This document shows positions 9,011 to 16,743 of a stretch of DNA of 64,000 nucleotides, piece by piece; the stretch's first letter is position 1; every line of letters begins with the position of its first letter. The translations under genes were made by a program, and so were the position numbers. Where the stretch lies: positions 2,128,501 to 2,192,500 of the forward strand of contig NZ_CP146608.1 in NCBI RefSeq assembly GCF_037113415.1, read 5' to 3'. The notes beneath the pieces were generated by a model. The model was not told the DNA's origin, did no database searches, and saw nothing but the letters and a program-made list of their open reading frames with translations. The stretch is from Devosia sp. XK-2. Lineage in GTDB: Bacteria > Pseudomonadota > Alphaproteobacteria > Rhizobiales > Devosiaceae.

Positions 9011-9025
9011 TTAACGAAAGGTTAC
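9011..9025. promoter_or_regulatory. CtrA-like box between fliL and flgF
   Basis: TTAACGAAAGGTTAC matches TTAA-N7-TTAA with one mismatch in the second half. It lies 70 bp upstream of fliL, where CtrA activation would be expected, and about 200 bp upstream of flgF. Confidence 0.45.
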
Positions 9026-9040
9026 AAACAACCCTGAACC

Positions 9041-9053
9041 GGCAGTTTTTGCC
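9041..9053. promoter_or_regulatory. GGCA-N5-TGCC dyad upstream of flgF sigma-54 promoter
   Basis: GGCAGTTTTTGCC is flanked by CC on the left and GGGT on the right, so the minus strand reads ACCCGGCAAAAACTGCC, close to the flgB and flgI sites. Its centre is 98 bp upstream of the GG of the flgF promoter, a normal distance for an enhancer-binding activator of sigma-54. Confidence 0.55.
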
Positions 9054-9143
9054 GGGTAACTTTTGCCCAATGCAACAACAGGACCTATCGAGGGTGAACC
9101 GACGTAATCAGATAAGTCATTGATTTTATTCAAATCGTAGCCC

Positions 9144-9159
9144 TGGCATGGTTTCTGCA
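9144..9159 (+). promoter_or_regulatory. Sigma-54 promoter for flgF-flgG-flgA-flgH
   Basis: TGGCATGGTTTCTGCA fits the -24/-12 consensus TGGCAC-N5-TTGCA with exact GG-N10-GC spacing. It lies 67 bp before the flgF start. Rod, hook and ring genes of Caulobacter use the same promoter class. Confidence 0.7.
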
Positions 9160-9225
9160 AAGTAAATGGGCGAGACGGCCCGCTTGGGGAAGCGGGGCGT
9201 TTCGGGGACCAAATCGGGGAATACC

Positions 9226-9966
9226 ATGATCGAGAACGCGCAACTCATCAGCCTCAGCCGGCAGATCGCCCTGCAGCGCCAGATGGATGTAGTGGCCAAC
9301 AATATTGCCAACCTCAACACCACCGGCTTCAAGGCGGAGCAGATCCTGTTCGAGGAATATGTCATGCCCACCGCGCGGGACAATGATTTCCCCTCGCTCG
9401 ATCAGCCGCTCTCCTATGTTCAGGACTGGGCAACCCTGCATGACCTGCAGGGCGGCGCCGTCGTCCAGACTGGCAATGAACTCGACGTCGCCCTCAATGG
9501 GAATGGCTTCTTTGCCGTACAGACCGCCGGGGGCGAGCGCTGGACCAAGGCTGGCGCCTTCGAACTCAATAATCAGGGTATCCTGGTCGACCAGTCCGGA
9601 AACCCGGTTCTTGGCGCTGGCGGCCCGATACAGTTCGGTCCCGAAGAAATCGGCATCACCATCGCTGCCGATGGCACCGTCTCGTCGAGCGCCGGCACCA
9701 AGGGTCAGTTGCGCATTGTCGAATTCGCCAATGCCCAGGACCTGGTGCGCGAGGGCGCCAATCTCTTTTCTGGCGGCACCCCGGGCCCCAATAGCACAAC
9801 GCGCGTCATGCAGGGCCATATCGAGCGCTCCAACGTCTCGGGCGTCACCGAGATGGCAGAGATGATCCGGGTCCAGCGCGCCTATGAATCGATCGCCTCC
9901 CTCACCCAGAAGCAGGATGACATGCGCCGCAACGCCATCCAGCGCCTGGGCGATGCCAACGCCTGA
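9226..9966 (+). CDS. flgF: Flagellar basal-body rod protein FlgF
   Basis: The 246-residue protein has the N-terminal rod motif ANNIANLNTTGFKAEQILF, a flagellar basal-body middle domain (NELDVALNGNGFFAVQT) and the C-terminal helix ending MIRVQRAYESIASLTQKQDDM. FlgF is part of the proximal rod. The ATG at 9226 is preceded by GGGGAATACC and begins with the conserved MIENAQLISLSRQ; an upstream in-frame ATG at 9166 lacks homology. It opens the four-gene operon flgF-flgG-flgA-flgH. Confidence 0.96.
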   Translation: MIENAQLISLSRQIALQRQMDVVANNIANLNTTGFKAEQILFEEYVMPTARDNDFPSLDQPLSYVQDWATLHDLQGGAVVQTGNELDVALNGNGFFAVQTAGGERWTKAGAFELNNQGILVDQSGNPVLGAGGPIQFGPEEIGITIAADGTVSSSAGTKGQLRIVEFANAQDLVREGANLFSGGTPGPNSTTRVMQGHIERSNVSGVTEMAEMIRVQRAYESIASLTQKQDDMRRNAIQRLGDANA

Positions 9967-9984
9967 ACCTGAGGAGCAAACGCC

Positions 9985-10770
9985 ATGAAAGCACTTTATA
10001 TCGCATCGACCGGCATGGGCGCCCAGGAACGCAATGTCGAAGTCATTTCCAACAATATCGCCAACATGCGCACCACTGGCTACAAGCGCCAGCGCGCAGA
10101 GTTCCAGGATCTGCTCTACCAGCAGATCACCCGCGCCGGATCGCAGACCTCGGACCAGGGCACCATGGTGCCCGCCGGGCTCGAGATCGGTTCGGGCGTA
10201 CGCACCGTCTCAACCCCGCGCATCATGAGCCAGGGTTCGGTCAACATGACCGAGCGCGAACTGGACGTGGCCATCCGCGGCGAAGGCTTCTTCATGATCC
10301 AATTGCCCGACGGTCGCACCGGTTACACCCGCGATGGTTCTTTTGAACGCAATCCGGAAGGAACCCTGGTCAATTCCTCCGGCTATCCGGTCGACCCGGG
10401 CATCACCATTCCTGGCAACGCCCGCGGCGTCTCCATCTCTCCCGATGGCACCGTCGAGGCCTATATCGGCACCGACGCCGCCCCGACCCAGATCGGCCAG
10501 TTGCAGCTCGCCCGCTTCGTCAACAAGTCGGGCCTGGAATCCATGGGCGACAATCTATTCCTCGAGACCGCCGCCAGCGGTCCTGCCCAGGTGAGCGTGC
10601 CCAATGCCGACGGCACCGGCGACCTGCTGCAGAACTATCTCGAAATGGCCAATGTCAACTCGGTGACCGAAATCGCCGACCTGATCGCGGCCCAGCGCGC
10701 CTATGAAATGAATGCCCGTGTCATCTCCGGCGCCGACCAGATGATGCAGGCCACGAGCCAGCTGAGCTGA
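9985..10770 (+). CDS. flgG: Flagellar distal rod protein FlgG
   Basis: This is a 261-residue protein of standard FlgG length. It starts MKALYIASTGMGAQERNVEV, then the rod motif SNNIANMRTTGYKRQRAEFQDLLYQQI, the core RELDVAIRGEGFFMIQLPDG and the C-terminal YLEMANVNSVTEIADLIAAQ helix. The extra segment after the rod motif (LLYQQITRAGSQTSDQG) is the FlgG-specific sequence that stiffens the distal rod. GAGGAG precedes the ATG. The gene follows flgF by 18 bp. Confidence 0.98.
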   Translation: MKALYIASTGMGAQERNVEVISNNIANMRTTGYKRQRAEFQDLLYQQITRAGSQTSDQGTMVPAGLEIGSGVRTVSTPRIMSQGSVNMTERELDVAIRGEGFFMIQLPDGRTGYTRDGSFERNPEGTLVNSSGYPVDPGITIPGNARGVSISPDGTVEAYIGTDAAPTQIGQLQLARFVNKSGLESMGDNLFLETAASGPAQVSVPNADGTGDLLQNYLEMANVNSVTEIADLIAAQRAYEMNARVISGADQMMQATSQLS

Positions 10771-10781
10771 GGAGGATGATC

Positions 10782-11729
10782 ATGAAATCGTTCCGCGCCA
10801 TGACCGTGACCCTGGCCCTGCTGCTCTCCACCGGCCTTGCGACTGCCGCACCGGTGCTGCGCGGCGACATCCTGGTGAATGCACCAGTGGTTACGGTGGG
10901 CGACATGTTCGACGATGCCGGCGCGCTGGCCGAACAGCCGCTGTTCCGCGCCCCCCTGCCCGGCACCACCGGAAGTGTCGATCTCGCAGCCGTTCGCTCG
11001 GCCACGGCCCGCATCGGTCTCACCCGTTTCGATATCAATGGCCTGAGCCAGGTGCGCGTCTCCCGTGCCGCCTCCATCGTCGATCAGACCCTGCTCATCG
11101 ATCTGATCACCCAGGATTTGCGCCAGCGCGGCATTCTGGGCCAAGGCATGACCGCCAATATTCAGTTTTCGGGCCAGCCCGAAACCATCACCGTGGTGGC
11201 CAGCGATGCCCCCGCCCGGCTCGACGGCCTGCGCTACCTGCCTGGTAACGGCACCTTCTCGGCCCGCTTCACCCTTGCCGGCACCGATCGGCCGCTGGAC
11301 CTGAGCGGTTCGATTGAAATCAGCGTCGAGGCGCCGCACCTGGCCGCCGGCCTGCCCGCCGGCACTGTGCTGGGCCCCGAGCATATCGTCATGCGACCCC
11401 TGCCGATCCGGCAGGCTGACGCCCAGGGCGTCGCCACGCTCGACCAGCTCGTCGGCATGGCCCTCAACCGTCAAAGCCGCGACGGCATGCTGCTGCGTGC
11501 CAGCGATGTCAGCGTGCCGCTGGCAATCGCCAAGAACGACCTCGTCACCATCTATTATCGCCAGGGCCCGATGACCCTGACGGTCAAAGGCCAGGCCATT
11601 ACCGGCGCCGCCGAAGGCGCCCCGCTCCAGGTCCTCAACATGGTCTCCAAGCGCGTCATCAGCGCCACCGCCATTGCCCCGGGCGCCGTGGAGGTCTCCA
11701 CCGCCCCGGTCACCCTTGCCGGCCTCTAA
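10782..11729 (+). CDS. flgA: Flagellar P-ring assembly chaperone FlgA
   Basis: The 315-residue exported protein has an N-terminal signal peptide (MKSFRAMTVTLALLLSTGLATA) and a C-terminal SAF/FlgA domain (AAGLPAGTVLGPEHIVMRPL, VGMALNRQSRDGMLLRASDV, AITGAAEGAPLQVLNMVSKR). FlgA chaperones FlgI in the periplasm. An ATG at 10776 abuts the GGAGG sequence, so the ATG at 10782 with 6-base spacing is the better start. The N-terminal half is longer than in enteric FlgA (about 220 residues), as in other alphaproteobacteria. Confidence 0.93.
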   Translation: MKSFRAMTVTLALLLSTGLATAAPVLRGDILVNAPVVTVGDMFDDAGALAEQPLFRAPLPGTTGSVDLAAVRSATARIGLTRFDINGLSQVRVSRAASIVDQTLLIDLITQDLRQRGILGQGMTANIQFSGQPETITVVASDAPARLDGLRYLPGNGTFSARFTLAGTDRPLDLSGSIEISVEAPHLAAGLPAGTVLGPEHIVMRPLPIRQADAQGVATLDQLVGMALNRQSRDGMLLRASDVSVPLAIAKNDLVTIYYRQGPMTLTVKGQAITGAAEGAPLQVLNMVSKRVISATAIAPGAVEVSTAPVTLAGL

Positions 11730-11744
11730 TCCAGGATAGTGAAA

Positions 11745-12491
11745 ATGAACATCGCCAAGATCGCCACCATCCTGACCCTAACCGCCGCATTGGGCGCCTG
11801 CAACACCATGGATCGGCTTGCCAATGTCGGCCAGGCGCCGGCCCTCACCGCAATAGCGGACCCCACCACCACGGCAGGCTATCAGCCGGTGCGCATGCCC
11901 ATGCCCGAGCCGATCGCCGACACTTACCAGGCCAATTCGCTTTACCGCACCTCGGCAAAGGGCTTCTTCAAGGACGAACGGGCTCATCGCGTCGGTGACA
12001 TTCTCACCGTCATGGTCACCATCGATGACAGCGCCAAGATCAACAACAATACCCAGCGTACGCGCAATTCCACCAATAGCGCCGGCATGGGAGGCCTGTT
12101 CGGCGCTGTCTTCTCCAACGCCACTGACGCGGCCGAGCTCAGCGTCGATCCGCAGGCGGCTATCGATTTCAGCTCGGGCATCAAGGATGCGGGCGCCGGC
12201 TCGGTCAATCGCAGCGAGGCTCTCGAAACCTCGGTTGCCGCCGTGGTCACCCAGGTTCTGCCCAATGGCAATCTGGTGATCGAGGGTCGTCAGGAAGTGC
12301 GGGTAAATTTCGAGGTCCGCGACTTGATCGTGGCCGGTATCGTCCGCCCCTCGGACATTCAGGCCAACAACACCATTCCCTCGACCAAGATCGCCGAGGC
12401 CCGGATTTCCTATGGCGGCCGCGGTCAGATCACCGATGTGCAGCAGCCCCGCTACGGCCAGCAGGCCATGGACGCCATCCTGCCTTTCTAA
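11745..12491 (+). CDS. flgH: Flagellar L-ring lipoprotein FlgH
   Basis: The 248-residue protein has a lipoprotein signal peptide with lipobox LGAC (Cys about residue 19). The FlgH core includes SLYRTSAKGFFKDERAHRVGD, ILTVMVTIDDSAKINNNTQR and VLPNGNLVIEGRQEVRVNFE. FlgH forms the outer-membrane bushing. The ATG at 11745 has AGGA 8 bases upstream; a GTG two codons earlier is less likely. It is the last gene of the flgF operon and is followed by a terminator hairpin. Confidence 0.97.
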   Translation: MNIAKIATILTLTAALGACNTMDRLANVGQAPALTAIADPTTTAGYQPVRMPMPEPIADTYQANSLYRTSAKGFFKDERAHRVGDILTVMVTIDDSAKINNNTQRTRNSTNSAGMGGLFGAVFSNATDAAELSVDPQAAIDFSSGIKDAGAGSVNRSEALETSVAAVVTQVLPNGNLVIEGRQEVRVNFEVRDLIVAGIVRPSDIQANNTIPSTKIAEARISYGGRGQITDVQQPRYGQQAMDAILPF

Positions 12492-12632
12492 TTTTCCTAT
12501 CCGGCGGCGCATTCCCCATCGCGCCGCCGCGTTCCCCGGCCAGACCAGAATGGAATGGCACGGCCCGCGACGCAGAATGCGCCGGGCCTTTTCCAAGGCT
12601 TCCCCTGTCCCAGGCGCGAAGCCTTTCCCCAA

Positions 12633-12669
12633 GAGGCGCAGCTTCCCCGGCTGCGCCTCGCCCCTTTTT
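12633..12669 (+). terminator. Rho-independent terminator after flgH
   Basis: A 10-bp perfect stem (GAGGCGCAGC / GCTGCGCCTC) with a 7-base loop is followed by GCCCCTTTTT. It lies 140 bp past the flgH stop and just ahead of the small glycine-zipper gene. Confidence 0.7.
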
Positions 12670-12718
12670 GGCAACCAATTTCCACCCGCAAGGGTTGGGC
12701 CCTGGAAGGAGAATGCAG

Positions 12719-12886
12719 ATGAATCTGGCAACGGGCATCGCGGTCGGGATTGCGATTGGCGCTGGAATCGGCGTGGCCCTGGACAATATCGCCCTCGGTG
12801 TCGGCATCGGGATTGCCATCGGCGTAGCGCTTGGCGCAGCCGGCGCCAAACGCTCCGACAAGGACCCAACCGACACCAAACCTTGA
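12719..12886 (+). CDS. Small glycine-zipper membrane protein
   Basis: The 55-residue peptide begins MNLATGIAVGIAIGAGIGVA and contains two hydrophobic segments full of G-x-x-x-G spacing, separated by LDNIALG, then a charged tail (AKRSDKDPTDTKP). That pattern is typical of glycine-zipper two-helix membrane peptides. The ATG at 12719 has a strong GGAAGGAG 7 bases upstream. It has its own position after the flgH terminator, so it need not be a flagellar gene. Function is unknown. Confidence 0.6.
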   Translation: MNLATGIAVGIAIGAGIGVALDNIALGVGIGIAIGVALGAAGAKRSDKDPTDTKP

Positions 12887-12937
12887 TCCCTCAGGCGAGC
12901 TATGAAACACATCGGCGGTCCCTTTCTGGAGCCCGTC

Positions 12938-14434
12938 ATGTCCTTTCAAAAACTCGATGAACTCGGCCGCAAGCTCGAGTCGCTCGAACATGCTCTTTCC
13001 ATCCTTGGCGCCGACGAAGCTACCCATATGGCTGTTGGCGGCGGAGACAAGCGAGCCGAGGCCATGGCCAATCTGGCCGGCATGTACCACGCCCAGGCCA
13101 CCGCCCCCCATATTGCGGACTGGATCGATGCGGCCAAAAACGAGGATCTGGACGAAGACCAGGGGCGGGCGCTAGCCGAGTTCGAACGCGCTTATGTCAA
13201 TGCCACCTGCCTGCCGACCGAATTTGTCGAGCGCCGCACCGCCGCCACCATGCGCTCCGAACAGCTTTGGCGCGACCTGCGCGCCAAGGGCGATTGGGAT
13301 TCGTTCCTACCCGCCCTAGAAGGCGTCATCGCTCTGGTACGCGAAGAGGCGGCCCTGCGCTCGGCGGCAACGGGCCTTGCCCCCTATGACGCGCTGATGG
13401 ACCAATATGATCCGGGCAATCGCACCGCCGAGATCGATCTGGTCTTTGCCGATCTCAAATCCTTCCTCAAGGATTTCGTGCCCACCGCCCTGTCGGTGCA
13501 GGAACAGCGCCTGGCCCGGCGCCCGCGCAAATCGTTCAATGCGCCCTACCCCATCGAAAAACAGCGCGAGCTGGGCCTGGCGGCCATGCGCGCCGTCGGT
13601 TTCGACTTCACCCATGGCTCGCTCGCGGTCTCGCACCACCCCTTCTGCGGCGGCGTGCCGACCGATGTGCGCATGACCACGCGCTACCGCACCGACGAAT
13701 TCCTCTCCTCGCTCATGGGCGTGCTGCACGAAACCGGTCACGCGCTTTACGAGCAGGGCTTGCCCAAGCACTGGTCACATTGGCCGCTGGGCAAGGCGCG
13801 CGGCATGGGCATGCATGAAAGCCAGAGCCTGTTCGTGGAAATGCAGCTCGCCCGCAGCCCCGAATTCTGGGAGTTCATGCTACCCTTGGTGCATCAGCAT
13901 CTGGGCGATGCGGCCATTCCCGGCTGGGAAATCGCCGATGTGCTCAACGAGGTCAATTTTGTCGAGCGCGGCTATATCCGCGTCGATGCCGACGAGGTGA
14001 CCTATCCCCTGCACGTCATCCTGCGCTACGAGCTGGAGCAGGATCTGGTCTCGGGTAAGCTGGAGGCCAGCCAGATCCCCGAAGCCTGGGATACCAAGAT
14101 GATCGAGTATCTGGGCATCTCGACCATCAACGATCCCAAGGACGGCCCCATGCAGGATGTACACTGGCCTGGCGGGGCCTTTGGCTATTTCCCCTCTTAT
14201 ACCCTGGGCGCCATGATCGCAGCCCAATTGGCCGCGTCCATGGAACGGGACATTCCCGACATGAGAAGTCAGATGCGCAAGGGCGAGTTCGGCGCCATCA
14301 ATCAATGGCGTGCCGACAAGGTCTGGACCGAGGCCTCCCGCTATTCAACGCCCGAGCTGATCACCCGGGCCACCGGCGAGCCGCTCAATGCCGATCACTT
14401 CAAGGCGCATCTCAAGAAGCGCTATGGTGGGTAA
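12938..14434 (+). CDS. Carboxypeptidase Taq (M32) metallopeptidase
   Basis: The 498-residue product has normal M32 length. The zinc-binding motif HETGH is at about residue 264 (GVLHETGHALYEQGLP). Other family blocks are present: DVRMTTRYRTDEFLSSLMG, GMGMHESQSLFVEMQL (the third zinc ligand is in HESQ) and GAFGYFPSYTLGAMIAAQL. M32 enzymes remove C-terminal amino acids from peptides in the cytoplasm. The ATG at 12938 has GGAG at good spacing; an ATG at 12902 would add 12 residues with no homology. A terminator follows. Confidence 0.95.
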   Translation: MSFQKLDELGRKLESLEHALSILGADEATHMAVGGGDKRAEAMANLAGMYHAQATAPHIADWIDAAKNEDLDEDQGRALAEFERAYVNATCLPTEFVERRTAATMRSEQLWRDLRAKGDWDSFLPALEGVIALVREEAALRSAATGLAPYDALMDQYDPGNRTAEIDLVFADLKSFLKDFVPTALSVQEQRLARRPRKSFNAPYPIEKQRELGLAAMRAVGFDFTHGSLAVSHHPFCGGVPTDVRMTTRYRTDEFLSSLMGVLHETGHALYEQGLPKHWSHWPLGKARGMGMHESQSLFVEMQLARSPEFWEFMLPLVHQHLGDAAIPGWEIADVLNEVNFVERGYIRVDADEVTYPLHVILRYELEQDLVSGKLEASQIPEAWDTKMIEYLGISTINDPKDGPMQDVHWPGGAFGYFPSYTLGAMIAAQLAASMERDIPDMRSQMRKGEFGAINQWRADKVWTEASRYSTPELITRATGEPLNADHFKAHLKKRYGG

Positions 14435-14465
14435 AATAAGGCATATATTTCAGTAACCTGAAGCA

Positions 14466-14495
14466 GGCGGCGGAATCAGTTTCCGCCGCCTTGTT
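14466..14495 (+). terminator. Terminator after the M32 carboxypeptidase gene
   Basis: A 10-bp perfect stem (GGCGGCGGAA / TTCCGCCGCC) has a 5-base loop and the tail TTGTT. Confidence 0.75.
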
Positions 14496-14497
14496 CA

Positions 14498-14535
14498 TGA
14501 ACGCTATCTGAACCCTCGCTTCAGTGGGCGTTCCA
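14498..14535 (+). promoter_or_regulatory. 11-bp-phased TGAAC repeats upstream of curlin gene 1
   Basis: TGAAC occurs at 14498 and 14509, TTCAG at 14520 and TTCCA at 14531, so four half-site-like pentamers are spaced exactly 11 bp apart. The same arrangement recurs before the second curlin gene. Tandem sites with 11-bp phasing are typical of OmpR/PhoB-family response regulators. The regulator is not known. Confidence 0.55.
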
Positions 14536-14609
14536 AATCACTTCCCTAAAACAGTCTCCATCAACGACGCGGTCGGAGGGACCGCAGCCCCAACCCAAGG
14601 AGACGACCA

Positions 14610-15041
14610 ATGATCCGCAAGCTTCTCATCACCACCCTGGCCGCAACCGTCATCGCCGGTGCCGCCCCCGCAATGGCCAATAGCCTGTTCATCGAACAAT
14701 ACGGTTTCGGCAACGCCGTCGGCGGCGGCCAGGCCGGTTGGAACAACACCTTCGGCGCTTATCAGAACGGCAATTGGAATACCGGTGTGTCCAACCAGAA
14801 CGGTGGCAACAACACTTCCGCCATCGGCCAGGAAGGCAACAACAACTACGGCGACATCTACCAGGACGGCTGGAACAATGTCGGCGGCGTCGGCCAGTTC
14901 GGCGATGACCACACCGCCATCCTGACCCAGGACGGCAACGGCAATACCAGCGTCGGCCTGCAGGTTGGCCATGGCTGCGATGCCAATATCTCCCAGCATG
15001 GTTCGGGTAACGTCACGGCCTTCGCCCAGGTCTGCCCCTAA
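14610..15041 (+). CDS. Curlin-repeat amyloid subunit (CsgA/CsgB type), first copy
   Basis: The 143-residue secreted protein has a signal peptide (MIRKLLITTLAATVIAGAAPAMA) and about ten short repeats of the form Q-x-G-x-x-N spaced near 11 residues (GQAGWNN, YQNGNWN, NQNGGNN, GQEGNNN, YQDGWNN, TQDGNGN, SQHGSGN). This is the curlin repeat that stacks into an extracellular beta-helical amyloid. It has a good AAGGAG ribosome site. A single Cys in the repeat region and one near the C terminus are unusual for curlins. The next gene is a CsgH-like chaperone. Whether it acts as major or minor subunit cannot be told from sequence. Confidence 0.9.
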   Translation: MIRKLLITTLAATVIAGAAPAMANSLFIEQYGFGNAVGGGQAGWNNTFGAYQNGNWNTGVSNQNGGNNTSAIGQEGNNNYGDIYQDGWNNVGGVGQFGDDHTAILTQDGNGNTSVGLQVGHGCDANISQHGSGNVTAFAQVCP

Positions 15042-15052
15042 TCCATGACCGT

Positions 15053-15076
15053 GCGGGCCGGCCCAAGCCGGCCCGC
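15053..15076 (+). other. Strong intergenic hairpin between curlin 1 and csgH-like gene
   Basis: A 10-bp perfect GC stem (GCGGGCCGGC / GCCGGCCCGC) has a CCAA loop. No T-run follows, so it is more likely a 3' stabiliser or partial terminator that sets a higher level of curlin than of chaperone. Confidence 0.55.
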
Positions 15077-15098
15077 CCCCATTTAACAGGAGGACAAT

Positions 15099-15479
15099 AT
15101 GGTTCACTCCACCTTTCGCATCGGCATCCTGGCCCTCGGCGCACTCGCCCTGGCCGGCGCGGCCGCCCACGCCACCAGCAATGATGGTGGCCTCAGCTGC
15201 GGCGTAACCACCCAGACCGAGCGCGGCATGATGGCCATCGAGGGCGTGGTGCAAAGCCCCACCGCCCTGACCGGCGAATATCGCTTCGCGCTCAAGAGCC
15301 AGGGCAATGGCGGCTCGACCAATATCAACCAGGGCGGGCAGTTTTCGGTAGCGCCCGGCGCGCCGGTCTCGCTGGGCAAGGTTATGGTCAATGCCGGTTC
15401 GGCCATCGATGTCGATTTCACGATCTCAGCCGACGGCAAGCGGCTCGATTGCTCCGCCCCGCTGGCGACCCTGACCTGA
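15099..15479 (+). CDS. csgH: CsgH-like curli assembly chaperone
   Basis: The 126-residue secreted protein has a signal peptide (RIGILALGALALAGAAAHA) and a small beta-sandwich pattern: LSCGVTTQTERGMMAIEGVV, GEYRFALKSQGNGGSTNINQ, GQFSVAPGAPVSLGKVMV and DVDFTISADGKRLDCSAP. The two cysteines flanking the domain and the SGNGGSTNI-type segment match the CsgH family, the alphaproteobacterial counterpart of CsgC, which prevents curlin from polymerising in the periplasm. Its place between two curlin genes supports this. GGAGG lies 7 bases before the ATG. Confidence 0.75.
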   Translation: MVHSTFRIGILALGALALAGAAAHATSNDGGLSCGVTTQTERGMMAIEGVVQSPTALTGEYRFALKSQGNGGSTNINQGGQFSVAPGAPVSLGKVMVNAGSAIDVDFTISADGKRLDCSAPLATLT

Positions 15480-15522
15480 CGATCCGACCAAGGCGCCCTT
15501 CAGCCCCCTTCCTTCCCAACTG

Positions 15523-15546
15523 CCCCGCTCCGGCGGGGATTTTTTT
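15523..15546 (+). terminator. Terminator after csgH-like gene
   Basis: A stem CCCCGC / GCGGGG with loop TCCG is followed by ATTTTTTT. It separates the first curli transcript from the second curlin gene. Confidence 0.8.
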
Positions 15547-15562
15547 GTCTCGACGGCCCGGC

Positions 15563-15600
15563 TGAACGCTGGCTGAACGCGCCGCTCCAAACCGGTTCAG
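15563..15600 (+). promoter_or_regulatory. 11-bp-phased TGAAC repeats upstream of curlin gene 2
   Basis: TGAAC occurs at 15563 and 15574, CTCCA at 15585 and TTCAG at 15596, again spaced by 11 bp. The first 16 bases differ at only two positions from the set before curlin gene 1. Two independent copies at the same kind of location argue for a real operator. Confidence 0.55.
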
Positions 15601-15680
15601 GCCCAGGCATCTAGGGTCCTCTCAAGCGCTGGAAAGACCAGCAGTACGGGACCGCAAACACCAGACCTTGGAGACACCAG

Positions 15681-16094
15681 ATGACTACTCGCTTCACCAA
15701 GACCATTGCCGCCACACTGACCGCCGCCCTGCTCGGCCTGACGGCTTCCCCCGCCATGGCCGGCGGCCAGATCGCCATCGGCTTTTCCCCTACCGATCCG
15801 GACCAGGCGCAGGCCCTGGGCATGGGCCTGCAGATGTTTTCGCTGATGCAGGGCCTCTCGGCTAGCGGCGCCAATGGCTATCAGAACGGCAATGGCAATT
15901 CGGCCGGCTTCAACCAGAACGGCTCGGGCAATCACGGACTGATCTGGCAGGAGGGCGATGGCCACAATGGCACCATCAGCCAGAACGGCAACAACAATAG
16001 CTGCGGCCTGTTCCAATTCGGCGAGGCCACCGATGCGCAATGCCTGCAGAATGGCGACAATCAGAGCGGCATCACCACAGTGATCGGCTTTTAA
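15681..16094 (+). CDS. Curlin-repeat amyloid subunit, second copy
   Basis: The 137-residue secreted protein has a signal peptide ending ASPAMA and about six curlin-type repeats in its second half (YQNGNGN, NQNGSGN, WQEGDGH, SQNGNNN, FQFGEAT, LQNGDNQ). Residues 30-65 form a non-repeat segment with GLQMFSLMQGLSASG, unlike the first curlin. Fewer and more degenerate repeats suggest a nucleator-type (CsgB-like) partner, but that is inference. It is transcribed alone, with its own phased repeat upstream and a terminator downstream. No csgG, csgE or csgF secretion gene is in the window. Confidence 0.85.
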   Translation: MTTRFTKTIAATLTAALLGLTASPAMAGGQIAIGFSPTDPDQAQALGMGLQMFSLMQGLSASGANGYQNGNGNSAGFNQNGSGNHGLIWQEGDGHNGTISQNGNNNSCGLFQFGEATDAQCLQNGDNQSGITTVIGF

Positions 16095-16120
16095 AAAGGC
16101 CAAATCACCACCTCTTCGAA

Positions 16121-16154
16121 AAGGCGGGACCCACCAGTCCCGCCTTTTGTTTTT
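16121..16154 (+). terminator. Terminator after curlin gene 2
   Basis: The stem AAGGCGGGAC / GTCCCGCCTT has a 6-base loop and a TTTTGTTTTT tail. Confidence 0.85.
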
Positions 16155-16256
16155 CGGTGTGTCGAAAAATGTGCGAGAAAAATGTCGAAGCTTTCTGCCA
16201 CTACTCGTCGGCTTGGCAGGAAGGCAATTTCGCCTTCGGATCAGTAGGAGAGAGAA

Positions 16257-16676
16257 ATGCGTGTTGTCGTTTTCGTCAAAGCCACCGCAGACAGTGAAAA
16301 TGATGTCCTGCCCACCACCGAATTGCTCGAGGCCATGGGCAAATACAATGAGGAACTGATCAATGCCGGCATCATGCTGGGCGGCGAGGGCCTCAAGGCC
16401 ACGCGCCATGCCAAGCGTGTGCATTTCAGCGGTTCGGATCGCTCAGTGATCGATGGTCCCTTTGCCGAGACCAAGGAAATCGTCGCCGGCTACTGGATCT
16501 GGGAAGTCCGCGACATGGATGAGGCGGTCGAATGGGTCAAGCGTTGCCCCAACCCGATGTTCACCGAAAGCGATATCGATATCCGCCCGGTCTTCGGCCT
16601 GGAAGATTTCGCCAGCGAAATGACGCCGGAAGTCCAGGCTATTCACGAAGGCAATGCCAAGCGGGTTCCAAGTTGA
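16257..16676 (+). CDS. YciI/DGPF-family protein
   Basis: The 139-residue protein starts MRVVVFVKATADSEND and carries the family motif IDGPFAETKEIVAGYWIWEV, with MDEAVEWVKRCP after it. This is the ferredoxin-like fold of YCII-related proteins, often encoded near ECF sigma factors (PhnB/DGPF group). Enzyme activity is not established for this branch. A good GGAGAGAGAA sequence precedes the ATG. A bidirectional terminator separates it from dksA. Confidence 0.85.
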   Translation: MRVVVFVKATADSENDVLPTTELLEAMGKYNEELINAGIMLGGEGLKATRHAKRVHFSGSDRSVIDGPFAETKEIVAGYWIWEVRDMDEAVEWVKRCPNPMFTESDIDIRPVFGLEDFASEMTPEVQAIHEGNAKRVPS

Positions 16677-16698
16677 CCCCAGGCTATTCCGCGCAAAC

Positions 16699-16728
16699 AA
16701 AAAAGCCCGCATCGCTGCGGGCTTTTTT
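16699..16728. terminator. Bidirectional terminator between yciI-like gene and dksA
   Basis: A perfect 12-bp inverted repeat, AAAAAAGCCCGC / GCGGGCTTTTTT, gives a T-run on both strands. Confidence 0.9.
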
Positions 16729-16743
16729 GAATTCTCGTCGGTC

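Noticed and set aside
15597..16424. 275-codon minus-strand frame across curlin 2 and the following gap
   Set aside because: It runs through a strong terminator and opposite a secreted repeat protein with clear curlin motifs.
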